Shown one piece after another: positions 26,324 to 35,874 of a DNA stretch of 64,000 nucleotides. The notes under the pieces are model-generated. The model searched no databases and was not told the DNA's origin. It saw nothing but the letters and a program-made list of their open reading frames with translations. Source of the DNA: Vreelandella halophila (GTDB lineage Bacteria; Pseudomonadota; Gammaproteobacteria; Pseudomonadales; Oleiphilaceae); assembly GCF_019903425.1 (NCBI RefSeq), contig NZ_JACHUZ010000013.1, positions 2,176,361-2,240,360 on the forward strand, written 5' to 3'. Position 1 is the first letter of the stretch. Each line of letters opens with the position of its first letter. The translations under genes were made by a program, and so were the position numbers.

Positions 26324-26347
26324 CGGATTCCAAAAAGGAATCCGTTT
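26324..26347 (+). terminator. Possible terminator or attenuator hairpin upstream of leuC
   Basis: CGGATTCC (26324-26331) pairs with GGAATCCG (26337-26344) across AAAAA, followed by only TTT. It would shield leuC from upstream transcription, or act in the leader if a promoter lies before it. No leucine-rich leader peptide is visible after it. Confidence 0.4.
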
Positions 26348-26362
26348 CAGGAAAAACATGAA

Positions 26363-26392
26363 TTGAAGTGATCTGATCAGAGTCTGTACCAT
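26363..26392 (+). promoter_or_regulatory. Candidate leuC promoter
   Basis: TTGAAG (26363-26368) and TACCAT (26387-26392) are 18 bases apart and fit a modest sigma-70 promoter about 75 bp upstream of leuC. CTGATCAG at 26373-26380 lies inside the spacer as an 8-bp palindrome. This is judged by eye only. Confidence 0.3.
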
Positions 26393-26466
26393 TAACGAAC
26401 AATCGGTCAAACCACGTCAGCTCCGTTATGGGGGAGGGCGTGGCCGCTCGCAACGGGAGTAGCGCC

Positions 26467-27894
26467 ATGAGTGGCAAGACACTGTACGACAAACTCTGGG
26501 ATGCCCATCTGGTGAAGGAGCGTGCTGACGGCTCCTGCCTGATCTACATCGACCGGCACATGCTGCATGAGGTCACGTCGCCCCAGGCGTTTGAGGGGCT
26601 GCGGTTGGCCGGGCGTAAGCCGTGGCGGATTGATGCCAACCTGGCGACGGTGGATCACAACGTGCCAACCACGGGGCGTGAGAATGGGGTTGAGGGGATC
26701 GAGGATCCGATCTCGCGAACCCAGGTGCAGACGCTGGATGCCAACTGCAACGAGTTCGGCATCGTGGAGTACGGCATGAGCGATCAGCGCCAGGGGATCG
26801 TGCACGTGATCGGGCCGGAGCAGGGGGCGACCCTGCCGGGGATGACGGTGGTGTGCGGGGATTCGCACACGTCTACTCACGGGGCTTTCGGGGCGCTGGC
26901 GCACGGCATTGGTACTTCCGAGGTGGAGCATGTGCTGGCGACCCAGTGCCTGGTGCAGCAGAAGTCGAAGAACATGCTGGTGCAGGTCGACGGTGAGCTG
27001 AAGCCGGGGATCACGGGCAAGGATGTGATGCTGGCGATCATCGGTAAGATCGGCACCGCTGGTGGTACCGGTTATGCCATCGAGTACGCGGGTTCGGCGA
27101 TCCGCAGCCTGTCGATGGAGGCGCGTATGACCATGTGCAATATGTCCATCGAGGCTGGCGCCCGTGCCGGCATGGTGGCGGTGGATGATAAGACCATCGA
27201 CTACGTGAAGGATCGGCCCATGGCCCCGAAAGGTGAGATGTGGGAGCGCGCGGTCGAGTCCTGGCGCGAGCTGAAGAGTGATGATGATGCCGATTTCGAC
27301 AAGGTGGTTCATCTGGACGCGGCTGACATTGAACCCCAGGTGAGCTGGGGTACGTCGCCGGAGATGGTGACCAATGTCGGTGATCGCGTGCCGGACCCGG
27401 CGAACGAGTCGGATCCGATCAAGCGCGAGGGCATGGAGCGTGCCCTGAAGTACATGGGGCTGGAACCGAACACGCCGATGACGGGGATCAAGCTGGACCG
27501 GATCTTCATCGGCTCCTGCACTAATGCCCGCATCGAGGATCTGCGTGAGGCAGCATCCATCCTCAAGGGGCAGACAATTGCGTCCTCGCTCAAGCAGGCA
27601 ATGGTCGTACCCGGCTCCGGCATGGTGAAGGCCCAGGCCGAGCGGGAAGGGCTGGATCGGATCTTCCTTGATGCTGGTTTCGAGTGGCGTGAGCCGGGCT
27701 GTTCCATGTGTCTGGGCATGAACCCGGACCAGCTGGGCGAGGGCGAGCACTGCGCGTCCACGTCCAACCGCAACTTCGAGGGCCGGCAGGGCTTTGGCGG
27801 GCGCACCCATCTGGTGAGCCCCGCTATGGCGGCGGCCGCGGCGATCCACGGCCATTTCGTGGACATTTCCGACTACTACGACAGGGCGGGGTGA
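26467..27894 (+). CDS. leuC: LeuC, 3-isopropylmalate dehydratase large subunit
   Basis: The 475-residue subunit isomerises 2- to 3-isopropylmalate together with LeuD. It has the aconitase-family segments [24 protein letters not shown] and [14 protein letters not shown], and [11 protein letters not shown]; the cysteines of the last two and of the first bind the [4Fe-4S] cluster. ATG at 26467 ([12 protein letters not shown]) follows GGGAG; the longer frame from 26428 lacks family similarity. leuD starts four bases after the stop. Confidence 0.97.
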   Translation: MSGKTLYDKLWDAHLVKERADGSCLIYIDRHMLHEVTSPQAFEGLRLAGRKPWRIDANLATVDHNVPTTGRENGVEGIEDPISRTQVQTLDANCNEFGIVEYGMSDQRQGIVHVIGPEQGATLPGMTVVCGDSHTSTHGAFGALAHGIGTSEVEHVLATQCLVQQKSKNMLVQVDGELKPGITGKDVMLAIIGKIGTAGGTGYAIEYAGSAIRSLSMEARMTMCNMSIEAGARAGMVAVDDKTIDYVKDRPMAPKGEMWERAVESWRELKSDDDADFDKVVHLDAADIEPQVSWGTSPEMVTNVGDRVPDPANESDPIKREGMERALKYMGLEPNTPMTGIKLDRIFIGSCTNARIEDLREAASILKGQTIASSLKQAMVVPGSGMVKAQAEREGLDRIFLDAGFEWREPGCSMCLGMNPDQLGEGEHCASTSNRNFEGRQGFGGRTHLVSPAMAAAAAIHGHFVDISDYYDRAG

Positions 27895-27898
27895 GATC

Positions 27899-28543
27899 AT
27901 GAAGGCATTCACCAAGCACACAGGGCTGGTTGCACCGCTGGATCGGTCCAATGTCGATACCGACATGATCATCCCCAAGCAGTTCCTCAAGTCGATCAAG
28001 CGCACCGGCTTCGGGCCCAACCTGTTCGACGAGTTGCGCTACCTTGATGAGGGCCAGCCGGGCAAGGACAACAGCCAGCGTCCGCTCAATCCGGATTTCA
28101 TCCTGAACCAGGCCCGGTACCAGGGCGCCAGTGTCCTGCTCGCGCGCGCCAACTTCGGGTGCGGCTCCAGCCGTGAGCACGCCCCCTGGGCGCTGGAGGA
28201 TTTCGGGTTTCGGGCGATCATTGCCCCGAGTTTTGCCGATATCTTCTACAACAACTGCTTCAAGAATGGCCTGTTACCGCTTGTTCTGAAAGAGGAAGAG
28301 GTCGATGAGTTGTTCCGGGCGGTGGAGTCGGTCGAGGGATATGCCCTGACCGTGGACCTTGAGAACCAGACGGTTTCCACGCCTGACGGTAAGGTCTATC
28401 ACTTCGAGGTGGATGAGTTCCGGCGCCACTGCCTGCTCAACGGCCTGGACGATATTGGCGTGACGCTTGAGGATGCGGACGCCATCAGTGCCTACGAGGC
28501 GCGTCGGAAGCAGGAGGCGCCCTGGCTGTTTCCTGCCGGGTGA
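27899..28543 (+). CDS. leuD: LeuD, 3-isopropylmalate dehydratase small subunit
   Basis: The 214-residue swivel-domain subunit begins [26 protein letters not shown] and contains [15 protein letters not shown] and [14 protein letters not shown], all diagnostic for LeuD. It pairs with LeuC. It lies four bases after leuC; a 140-bp gap with two REP-like arms separates it from leuB. Confidence 0.97.
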   Translation: MKAFTKHTGLVAPLDRSNVDTDMIIPKQFLKSIKRTGFGPNLFDELRYLDEGQPGKDNSQRPLNPDFILNQARYQGASVLLARANFGCGSSREHAPWALEDFGFRAIIAPSFADIFYNNCFKNGLLPLVLKEEEVDELFRAVESVEGYALTVDLENQTVSTPDGKVYHFEVDEFRRHCLLNGLDDIGVTLEDADAISAYEARRKQEAPWLFPAG

Positions 28544-28564
28544 GTTCCTGGAAACGGTTCCGGA

Positions 28565-28646
28565 TCGCCTGCGGGGGCAGGTTCCTACAGTAATACATCA
28601 GTTTTCATCTGTAGGAGACCGCTTTGCGGGCCATTTTCGTAATCAC
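28565..28646. repeat. REP-like inverted pair between leuD and leuB
   Basis: The left arm (about 28565-28592) reads ATCGCCTGCGGGGGCAGG then TTCCTACAG; the right arm (about 28612-28637) reads CTGTAGGAGACCGC then TTTGCGGGCCAT. They face each other with the TGTAGGA cores inward, the reverse of the 3508 pair. Such an element inside the operon could stabilise the leuCD message or lower read-through into leuB. Confidence 0.65.
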
Positions 28647-28683
28647 CCTCGAAACTGGATTACTGGACAAGGATCATGGTGCT

Positions 28684-29769
28684 ATGACACAGAAAGTACT
28701 CTTCCTGCCGGGCGACGGCATCGGCCCGGACATCATCGAGCAGGCACGCGCGGTTCTTGGGCACGCCAATGAACGGCTTTCCCTGGGACTCGATTTCGAA
28801 GAGGCGTTGGTGGGCGGTGCGGCAATCGAGGCCTCAGGAAGCCCGCTTCCGGACGATACCATGGCGAAAGCGCGTGAGGCTGGCGGCATCCTGCTGGGTG
28901 CCGTGGGCGGCCCCAAATGGGATCACCTGGAGATGGCAAGCCGGCCGGAGAAGGGGCTTCTGGGGCTGCGTTCCAGCCTGGGCCTGTTCGCCAACCTGCG
29001 CCCCGCCTTCCTGTATCCCCAGCTGTCGGAAGCCTCGAGCCTGCGCCCGGAAGTGGTCAGTGGTCTGGACATCCTGATCGTTCGGGAACTGACCGGGGGC
29101 ATCTACTTCGGCCAGCCCCGCGGCGTTGAGACGCTCGAGAACGGCGAGCGCGAGGGCTTCAACACCTACCGCTACAACGAATCCGAGATCCGTCGTATCG
29201 GGCGCGTGGCGTTCGAGTCCGCCCGCCAGCGCAACGGGCGCCTGTGCTCCATCGACAAGGCCAACGTACTGGAAGTAACCGCCCTGTGGCGGGAGGTGAT
29301 GGACGGTCTGGCGCAGGAATACCCGGATGTTGAGCTGAGCCACATGTACGTGGACAACGCGGCCATGCAGCTGGTGCGCGACCCGAACCAGTTTGACGTG
29401 ATTGTCACCGGCAATATGTTCGGTGATATCCTGTCCGATGAGGCGGCCATGCTCACCGGTTCCATCGGGATGCTGCCGTCGGCGGCGCTGAACGAGAGCA
29501 AGCAGGGCATGTACGAACCCTGTCACGGCTCGGCTCCGGATATTGCGGGCCAGGACAAGGCGAACCCGCTGGCGACGATTCTTTCCGGTGCCATGATGCT
29601 GCGGTACAGCTTCGGCATGGAAGATGCGGCGGGTGTGATTGAGAAGGCGGTGCAGGACGTGCTGGAGCAGGGTCTGCGCACGCCGGACGTCCATTTCGAG
29701 GGCACGCAGCTGGTGGGTACCCGCGCCATGGGCGAAGCGGTCCTCTCAGCCCTGGATGACTACCTGTAG
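28684..29769 (+). CDS. leuB: LeuB, 3-isopropylmalate dehydrogenase
   Basis: The 361-residue enzyme oxidatively decarboxylates 3-isopropylmalate with [14 protein letters not shown] at the start, [14 protein letters not shown], and [14 protein letters not shown] with GSAPDIAG are family signatures. I took ATG at 28684 because it begins the conserved [14 protein letters not shown]; the longer frame is not conserved. The TAG stop at 29767-29769 lies within a REP-like core (CTGTAGGAGC). Confidence 0.97.
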   Translation: MTQKVLFLPGDGIGPDIIEQARAVLGHANERLSLGLDFEEALVGGAAIEASGSPLPDDTMAKAREAGGILLGAVGGPKWDHLEMASRPEKGLLGLRSSLGLFANLRPAFLYPQLSEASSLRPEVVSGLDILIVRELTGGIYFGQPRGVETLENGEREGFNTYRYNESEIRRIGRVAFESARQRNGRLCSIDKANVLEVTALWREVMDGLAQEYPDVELSHMYVDNAAMQLVRDPNQFDVIVTGNMFGDILSDEAAMLTGSIGMLPSAALNESKQGMYEPCHGSAPDIAGQDKANPLATILSGAMMLRYSFGMEDAAGVIEKAVQDVLEQGLRTPDVHFEGTQLVGTRAMGEAVLSALDDYL

Positions 29770-29803
29770 GAGCGGCTCCTTGTCGTGGCAGGCGGGATCC
29801 CGG
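29764..29803 (+). repeat. REP-like sequence at the 3' end of leuB
   Basis: CCTGTAGGAGCGGCTCC is followed by a GGCAGGCGGGATCCC stretch. The TGTAGGAGC core overlaps the leuB stop codon, as it does in pabB. It is a diverged single arm between leuB and asd. Confidence 0.5.
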
Positions 29804-29839
29804 GCAGGCATTCAAGACATCGAAAACAGAGGCGGCACA

Positions 29840-30958
29840 ATGAAGCGAGTAGGTCTGGTTGGCTGGCGTGGCATGGTTGGATCCGTGCTCATGCAACGGA
29901 TGCAGGAAGAGAATAATTTCGCTGGAATTGAACCGGTGTTCTTCACCACATCCCAGGCGGGCAAGCCCGCGCCGGACTTCGGCAAGGAAGCGCCGCCGCT
30001 GAAGGACGCCAGGAACATTGATGAACTGAAGGCGATGGACATCATCGTCACCTGCCAGGGCGGGGATTACACCAATGAGGTCTATGGCCCACTGCGCGAG
30101 TCTGGATGGGACGGCTACTGGGTCGACGCGGCGTCAGCCCTGCGCATGGAAGAATCCTCTGTCATCGTCCTGGATCCGGTGAACCGTGGCGTGATTGATC
30201 GGGCCCTGGATACCGGACAGCGTGATTTCATTGGCGGAAACTGTACCGTCAGCCTCATGCTGATGGGGATCGGGGCGCTCCTTGACCATGACCTGGTGGA
30301 ATGGATCAGCCCCATGACCTACCAGGCGGCCTCTGGTTCCGGCGCCAAGCACATGCGTGAGCTGCTGGATCAGATGGGCGCCCTTAACGGCGCCGTCTCC
30401 GATCTGCTGGCGGATCCGTCCTCCGCGATCCTGGAGATTGACCGGCAGGTAACCTCCACCATGCGCAGTGCCGAGTTCCCCACGGAGAACTTTGGTGTGC
30501 CCCTGGCAGGCAGCCTGATTCCCTGGCTCGACAAGCCCATGCCCTCCGGTCAGAGCAAGGAGGAATGGAAGGCGGGTGCCGAAAGCAACAAGATCCTCGG
30601 TCGCACCGACAACCCGGTGCCGATTGATGGCACCTGTGTGCGCGTCGGTGCGATGCGCAGTCACAGCCAGGCGCTGACCGTCAAGCTCCGCAGGGACGTT
30701 CCGCTTGCGGATATTGAAGCCATGCTCCAGGACCACAGCTCCTGGTGTGAGGTGGTGCCCAATGAGCAACAGGCCAGCATGGAAAAGCTCAGTCCGGCGT
30801 ACGCCACCGGTTCGCTGAATGTGCCCGTGGGCCGGCTGCGCAAGCTGGCCATGGGCGGGGAGTACCTCAACGCCTTCACCGTGGGTGACCAGCTGCTCTG
30901 GGGTGCGGCCGAACCGCTGCGGCGTATGCTGACCATCCTGCTTGAGCGTGATGGCTGA
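29840..30958 (+). CDS. asd: Asd, aspartate-semialdehyde dehydrogenase
   Basis: The 372-residue enzyme makes aspartate semialdehyde for lysine, diaminopimelate, threonine and methionine. It begins [21 protein letters not shown] (nucleotide-binding loop) and has the catalytic cysteine in GGNCTVSLM, plus the [10 protein letters not shown] segment of the gammaproteobacterial type. ATG at 29840 is the family start. It lies 70 bp after leuB and before fimV, the Pseudomonas order. Confidence 0.97.
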   Translation: MKRVGLVGWRGMVGSVLMQRMQEENNFAGIEPVFFTTSQAGKPAPDFGKEAPPLKDARNIDELKAMDIIVTCQGGDYTNEVYGPLRESGWDGYWVDAASALRMEESSVIVLDPVNRGVIDRALDTGQRDFIGGNCTVSLMLMGIGALLDHDLVEWISPMTYQAASGSGAKHMRELLDQMGALNGAVSDLLADPSSAILEIDRQVTSTMRSAEFPTENFGVPLAGSLIPWLDKPMPSGQSKEEWKAGAESNKILGRTDNPVPIDGTCVRVGAMRSHSQALTVKLRRDVPLADIEAMLQDHSSWCEVVPNEQQASMEKLSPAYATGSLNVPVGRLRKLAMGGEYLNAFTVGDQLLWGAAEPLRRMLTILLERDG

Positions 30959-30975
30959 TTTCTGGACGCTGTTGC

Positions 30976-31000
30976 GCCCCGGTCTGGCGTGAACCGGGGC
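30976..31000 (+). terminator. G+C-rich hairpin after asd
   Basis: GCCCCGGT (30976-30983) pairs with ACCGGGGC (30993-31000) with a 9-base loop. No T-tract follows, so it may be a weak or factor-assisted stop. The rest of the 203-bp asd-fimV gap becomes A+T-rich from about 31040, where a fimV promoter probably lies. Confidence 0.4.
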
Positions 31001-31161
31001 GGCATTCCCGCCAGCCGGGCATTTCCCGTACCCGGCGATTTATTGCGTAATTCGCGGTTATCAACAATACTTCCGCTTAACTTCATAATTACAGGTCTAT
31101 TTCCGTAATCTGCGCGGAATCCGTGGACGGCTGCCTGACGAGAACGGGGAAAGGAAACGGC

Positions 31162-34100
31162 ATGAAAGTACGCAAACTGGCGGTGGCGCTCGCCCTGGCG
31201 GGCGGGCTTGGATCAGGTCTGGCTCAGGCGCTCGGCATGGGCGAGGGCAGAATACTGACAAACCTGAATGAACCGCTGCGGGCCGAGATCGAGCTGAGTG
31301 AACCGGGCGATCTGTCCGCGGATCAGATCAAGGTGTCGCTGGCGCCGGAGTCTGCCTTTGAGAGGGCCGGGCTGCGCCGCATGGATGTGCTCCATGGACT
31401 GGAATTTGACGTGATCGAGTCCGATGGCGGGTTCCGGATCGACGTCACCTCCGAGGATCCCATCCGGGAACCGTTCCTAAACTTCCTGGTGGAGCTCACC
31501 TGGCCCAATGGGCGACTGCTGCGTGAGTATTCCTTCCTTGTCGACCCGCCTTCCCGGGATCCCGGCCAGGAAGCGATCGGGCCGAGCGCGGAAACCGGTG
31601 AAGGGGATACCCGCTCACGGGAGCAGGCTGCTCCGGAGTCGCAGCGTGAGAGCCGGCAGGGGGAAAGGGCTGCCGCATCCACAGACCGCGCTCCTGATGA
31701 GTATGGGCCCACGGGCGCCAATGACACCCTCTGGGGCATCGCCGGCGAGGTAAGCCCTTCCAGTGATCTGAGCCGTCACCAGGTGATGCTGGCGATTCAG
31801 GAAGCCAACCCCGATGCCTTCGGCAATAACAACATCAACCAGCTGCGTCGGGGGCGTGTTCTGCGTATCCCGTCCGAGGAGGCCATGCGGTCGCGCTCCA
31901 GGCAGGAGGCGATCCAGCAGGTGATGGCCCAGAATGAACGACACCAGCAGGCCGGCCAGCGCCAGGCGGAGACTGCAGCCGCGCCCGAAGCCCAGCAGGC
32001 TGAAGGGGCGGATGGATCCCGGCAGCAGGCCGGGGCAGCAGGCCAGCAGGCGTCATCCGGAGACAACGGGGATGAGTTGCGCATCCTGGTGGCGGACGGT
32101 GAGAACAGTGAGGGTGACGGCACCATGGCCGGTATGGGCGATGGCGAGGGTGATGAACGCCTTGCCGCGGCCCTGGAGGAACTGGACCGGGCGGAAAGGG
32201 ATCGCGAGGAGCTTTCCAGCCGTCTTAAGGACCTTGAGGAACAGCTGAATACCATGAGCCAGTTGATCGAACTCAAGGACGATCAGCTGGCGGAAATGGA
32301 GCAGCGGCTTGCCGAGGCACGGGAAAGTGATCAGGCATCCGGTGATACGGAATCTGAAGACACCGGTGGTGGTGAAACCGCGGAGGGTGAAACAGCCCAG
32401 CCTGAAGGTGGTGGCGCCTCGGATGAGTCCGAATCCCAACCGGAGGCGTCCTCTGAAGCGTCTACCGCTGAACCGGATGCCGCCGGGGCAGAGTCCGGGG
32501 AGGACGGAACCGGGGACGATGATGGTGACCCGGCCGCAGCTGCGGGTTCCGGCGGAGATCCGGACGATGGCGATGCCAGTGCACAGACCGATCCGGAGCA
32601 GACCCAGGGGCAGGGTGCTCCCACGAGTGCCGGTGATGTTGTTCAGCGTGTGATCAACGACCCCCGGTACCAGATTGGCGCGGGTGTACTGGGTATCGCG
32701 TTGCTGGCATTGCTTTGGGGCTTGGCACGTCGCAATGCCGCCCGGGAACAGGCCTTTTACGACCAGCTGAAGGATGTTTCCGAAAACGCGGAGGAGCCGC
32801 TCGAGAGCGAGGAAACACTCGATCTGGACGCAGCCAGCGATGAAGTCACCGCGGAGGCGGCCGATGAAGAGGCGGCGCCACGCAGCGAGGGCAGTGAGGA
32901 TGCGCTGGCCGAAGCGGATGTTTACCTGGCCTATGGCCGCCATGGTCAGGCTGCCCGGCATCTGGAGGAAGCCATTTCCACTGAGCCCAGCCGCGTGGAT
33001 CTGCGGCTGAAGCTGCTTGGGGTCTATGCGGATGCCGGTGAGTCAGAGAATTTCGAGAAGCAGTATCGTGAGCTCAGTGCCTTCAATGACGATGAAGCCA
33101 TCGAGCAGGCGGATGCCCTGCGGAGCCGTCTCGATGCCGCTGACGAAGACCTCAGTATCGAAGACCTGGCCGAACAGCTGAAAACGGGCACCGGGTCCGA
33201 GTCGGACACCGCCGGCCAATCCCCGGCGGCTGATGACTCGATTGAGGATGAGGGTTTTGATTTCAGCGCTCTTGAGGACGTAGACGATCTGCTGGATGAT
33301 TCCAGCGGCTCGCAAAGCTCTGATGCCGGCCAGGTTGAGAGCAGAGAGGACCAGAATTTCCAGTCGGAGGAGTTCAGTCTCGATTTCGATCTTGGCGAGG
33401 AGGAGACGCCGGCTGAATCTGAAACCACTGGCGCTGGCGAAGAGTCCGTGGAAACCGGGGATACATCGGACTCGGAAGAGGACGTGGCCGATCTCGGGTT
33501 CTCCATGGACGATCTTGAGCTGGAGGAACCGGAGGAGGAGTCCGTACCTGAGCTGGATGCGGAAGCAAAGGCAGCTGAAGAGCCAGTGACTGAAACCGGT
33601 GATACCACCGAACAGGCGGACGATTCGGAGACGGATCTGGGCCTGGATGATCTGGAGCTTGAACTTGAAACTGAGGAAGAACCGGCGGAAACCACTTCTG
33701 ACGCGTCTTCCGGAGCGGATTTCGACGATTCATTCCTCGAAGAGCTGGATGCGGAGCTTGATCGGGTTACCGATGGTGAAGCGGAGGCTGAAAGCGCCGT
33801 AGAAACAGCTTCGCAGCCTGGCGAGACGGCTACGCAGGAGAGTGCTGATGAGCTGGACGACCTGAGCCTGGATGTTCCGGATGAGGATCTGGAGCTTGCT
33901 GAAGAGGTCGCTCAGGAGGGTGTTGGCGAGGAGCCCGAGGCACCCGGTGATACCAGTGGCTCTTCTGACGGCGAGGAGGAAGCCCCCGCCGATCAGCTGG
34001 AAGAGAGTCTGATGGACTCCGAGATGGAGGATCTCGGAGCTGAGAGTGCGCTTTCCGACGAGGAGCTGGCCGCTCTTGAGGGTGAGGAACCCCAGAGGCA

Positions 34101-34335
34101 GCAGGAAGAGGCGGGGGATATGGAACCAGACGGAGCCTCTACTGGATCCGAAGACAGTGATGACGAGTTTGATTTCCTAGAGGGTACGGATGAAGCCGGC
34201 ACCAAGCTGGACCTGGCCCGGGCCTACGTTGAGATGGGCGATGCGGACGGTGCACGGGACATTCTGGAAGAGGTGGCCCGTGAAGGCAGTGATGAGCAGC
34301 AGCAGGAAGCCCAGCGGCTTCTCAGCGAACTCTGA
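31162..34335 (+). CDS. fimV: FimV, peptidoglycan-binding hub of type IV pili and polar signalling
   Basis: The 1057-residue protein has a signal peptide (about residues 1-24, ending AQALG), the conserved FimV N-terminal beta domain (LNEPLRAEIELSEPGDL), and a LysM-like module at about 182-235. A coiled coil (about 340-390) and an acidic linker follow. One membrane helix spans about 503-523 (VLGIALLALLWGL). The long cytoplasmic part is extremely acidic, rich in E, D and S, and the tail is the FimV C-terminal TPR-like motif (KLDLARAYVEMGDADGARDIL). FimV organises pilus assembly and the polar FimL-PilG-CyaB pathway in Pseudomonas. ATG at 31162 follows AAGGAA. Confidence 0.94.
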   Translation: MKVRKLAVALALAGGLGSGLAQALGMGEGRILTNLNEPLRAEIELSEPGDLSADQIKVSLAPESAFERAGLRRMDVLHGLEFDVIESDGGFRIDVTSEDPIREPFLNFLVELTWPNGRLLREYSFLVDPPSRDPGQEAIGPSAETGEGDTRSREQAAPESQRESRQGERAAASTDRAPDEYGPTGANDTLWGIAGEVSPSSDLSRHQVMLAIQEANPDAFGNNNINQLRRGRVLRIPSEEAMRSRSRQEAIQQVMAQNERHQQAGQRQAETAAAPEAQQAEGADGSRQQAGAAGQQASSGDNGDELRILVADGENSEGDGTMAGMGDGEGDERLAAALEELDRAERDREELSSRLKDLEEQLNTMSQLIELKDDQLAEMEQRLAEARESDQASGDTESEDTGGGETAEGETAQPEGGGASDESESQPEASSEASTAEPDAAGAESGEDGTGDDDGDPAAAAGSGGDPDDGDASAQTDPEQTQGQGAPTSAGDVVQRVINDPRYQIGAGVLGIALLALLWGLARRNAAREQAFYDQLKDVSENAEEPLESEETLDLDAASDEVTAEAADEEAAPRSEGSEDALAEADVYLAYGRHGQAARHLEEAISTEPSRVDLRLKLLGVYADAGESENFEKQYRELSAFNDDEAIEQADALRSRLDAADEDLSIEDLAEQLKTGTGSESDTAGQSPAADDSIEDEGFDFSALEDVDDLLDDSSGSQSSDAGQVESREDQNFQSEEFSLDFDLGEEETPAESETTGAGEESVETGDTSDSEEDVADLGFSMDDLELEEPEEESVPELDAEAKAAEEPVTETGDTTEQADDSETDLGLDDLELELETEEEPAETTSDASSGADFDDSFLEELDAELDRVTDGEAEAESAVETASQPGETATQESADELDDLSLDVPDEDLELAEEVAQEGVGEEPEAPGDTSGSSDGEEEAPADQLEESLMDSEMEDLGAESALSDEELAALEGEEPQRQQEEAGDMEPDGASTGSEDSDDEFDFLEGTDEAGTKLDLARAYVEMGDADGARDILEEVAREGSDEQQQEAQRLLSEL

Positions 34336-34341
34336 TACGCT

Positions 34342-35184
34342 GTGCTGCAGGACCCCATTGAGCTGACGACAGCGGTCGCGGCTGGCCCCGGACGTATTGC
34401 CCTGGCGGTCGAATACGATGGCATTGGCTTCCACGGCTGGCAGGATCAGAAAAGCAGTCTCCGGACCATCGGGGGCACCCTGGCGACAGCTGTGTCGAAG
34501 GTGGCGAACGAGGCGGTTGAGCCGGTTTGTGCCGGGCGCACGGACTCCGGGGTTCACGCCTGCTACCAGCTGGTGCATTTCGATACAGGCGCTTCGCGCG
34601 CCATCCGTTCCTGGGTGCTGGGCATCAACAGTGCTCTGCCCGCCGACATCCGGGTGCACTGGGCCGGCAATGTGGCGCCGGATTTCAGTGCGCGCTTCAC
34701 CGCCCATTCCCGCCGCTACCGCTATGTGATGCTGGATACTCCAACGCCCCCGGCACTGCTGCGCGGGCGCGTGACGTGGACCCACACGCCGCTGGACGCT
34801 GATACCATGCAGCAGGCGGCGCAGCACCTTCCCGGTGAGCGTGATTTCTCCACTTTCCGTGCCGCCGGCTGCCAGGCCAACAGCCCCTGGCGGTGCGTTG
34901 AGGCGGCGGCGGTTTACCGTGACGGCCCCTTCCTGGTGCTGGACATCACGGCCAACGCCTTCCTTCATCACATGGTGCGCAATATTGCGGGAACCCTCAT
35001 GGCCGTGGGTCACGGTGAACACCACCCGGACTGGGTGGCTGATCTTCTGCGTCAGCGGGATCGCCGCTTTGCAGGTATCACTGCCCCGGCGCGGGGGCTT
35101 TACCTGGTGGACGTCGGATATCCGGAGCAGTGTGGCATACCACGGCCGAGGCTGGGCCCCTGGTGGCTTTCCGGAAATGTCTGA
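34342..35184 (+). CDS. truA: TruA, tRNA pseudouridine(38-40) synthase
   Basis: The 280-residue enzyme modifies uridines in the tRNA anticodon stem-loop. The catalytic aspartate is in the motif CAGRTDSGVHA. RYRYVML, FSTFRAAGCQA and HHMVRNIAGTL are family segments. The GTG start at 34342 lies 6 bp after fimV with no clear ribosome binding site, so it may depend on coupling to fimV. The fimV-truA-trpF order is conserved. Confidence 0.94.
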   Translation: MLQDPIELTTAVAAGPGRIALAVEYDGIGFHGWQDQKSSLRTIGGTLATAVSKVANEAVEPVCAGRTDSGVHACYQLVHFDTGASRAIRSWVLGINSALPADIRVHWAGNVAPDFSARFTAHSRRYRYVMLDTPTPPALLRGRVTWTHTPLDADTMQQAAQHLPGERDFSTFRAAGCQANSPWRCVEAAAVYRDGPFLVLDITANAFLHHMVRNIAGTLMAVGHGEHHPDWVADLLRQRDRRFAGITAPARGLYLVDVGYPEQCGIPRPRLGPWWLSGNV

Positions 35185-35241
35185 GACTTGGTCTGTGGGG
35201 CCGCGAGCGCTATCCTGTGCGTTTTGGCGCTGGAGGTTGGC

Positions 35242-35874
35242 TTGCCACGTACCCGAATCAAGATCTGCGGCATCACCCGTGAAGAGGACGCCGTAGCCGC
35301 TGCGCGGGCCGGCGTGGATGCCATCGGGCTGGTTTTCCATCCTGAGAGTCCGCGCTATATCGGTTTTGAGCAGGCCCAGCGGATCCGTGCGGCTCTACCT
35401 CCGTTCGTGACCACGGTAGGGCTCTTTGTGAATGCCTCTGGCTCCCTGGTCCGTGAGGCCCTGTCACGGGTGCCGCTGGATCTGCTGCAGTTCCACGGGG
35501 ACGAGTCGGCGGAATTCTGCGCGGGTTTCGGGCACCCCTGGATACGCGCCGTGAGGGTTCGGGATTCCCGGGTGGTTGCGGCAGCCGAGAGTACCTATGA
35601 TAGAGCATTCGGCCTGCTAGCCGATGCCTACAGCCAGGACCGTTACGGCGGCACGGGCGAGACCTTCAACTGGGACTGGGTGCCTGACTCACGCTCCCTG
35701 CCACTGATTCTTGCCGGTGGGCTTACCGCTGAGAACGTGGGCGAGGCCGTGAGGCGTGTCCGGCCCTGGGCTGTGGATGTGAGCGGCGGGGTCGAGTCCG
35801 AGCCGGGCATCAAGAGCCCGCAGCGCATCAATGAATTCGTCCGGGAGGTTACCCTGACCCATGAAACTGACTGA
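35242..35874 (+). CDS. trpF: TrpF, phosphoribosylanthranilate isomerase
   Basis: The 210-residue (beta/alpha)8 enzyme catalyses the third step of tryptophan synthesis after anthranilate. [13 protein letters not shown] holds the catalytic cysteine, DLLQFHGDE the middle motif, and [11 protein letters not shown] plus [15 protein letters not shown] the C-terminal phosphate site with the catalytic aspartate. I prefer a TTG start at 35242: GGAGG at 35232-35236 sits five bases before it and it gives the family length. A GTG/ATG start further upstream is not supported by similarity. The 3' end overlaps trpB by 14 bp. Confidence 0.92.
   Translation: MPRTRIKICGITREEDAVAAARAGVDAIGLVFHPESPRYIGFEQAQRIRAALPPFVTTVGLFVNASGSLVREALSRVPLDLLQFHGDESAEFCAGFGHPWIRAVRVRDSRVVAAAESTYDRAFGLLADAYSQDRYGGTGETFNWDWVPDSRSLPLILAGGLTAENVGEAVRRVRPWAVDVSGGVESEPGIKSPQRINEFVREVTLTHETD

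Noticed and set aside
26407-28020. 537-codon frame antisense to leuC
   Set aside because: High-G+C shadow of leuC, whose family motifs are complete on the plus strand; the composition (His/Arg/Leu-rich) is typical of antisense frames.
30959-31161. A gene or small RNA in the asd-fimV gap
   Set aside because: Apart from one G+C-rich hairpin and an A+T-rich promoter-like stretch, I see no start codon with a ribosome binding site or a terminator-ended transcript.
32331-33695. Serine-rich frames opposite fimV
   Set aside because: They mirror the Glu/Asp/Ser-rich repeats of FimV; no independent start signals or motifs.
31900-34150. Possible nucleotide tandem repeats in fimV
   Set aside because: The acidic stretches are low-complexity at protein level, but I see no regular DNA repeat unit.
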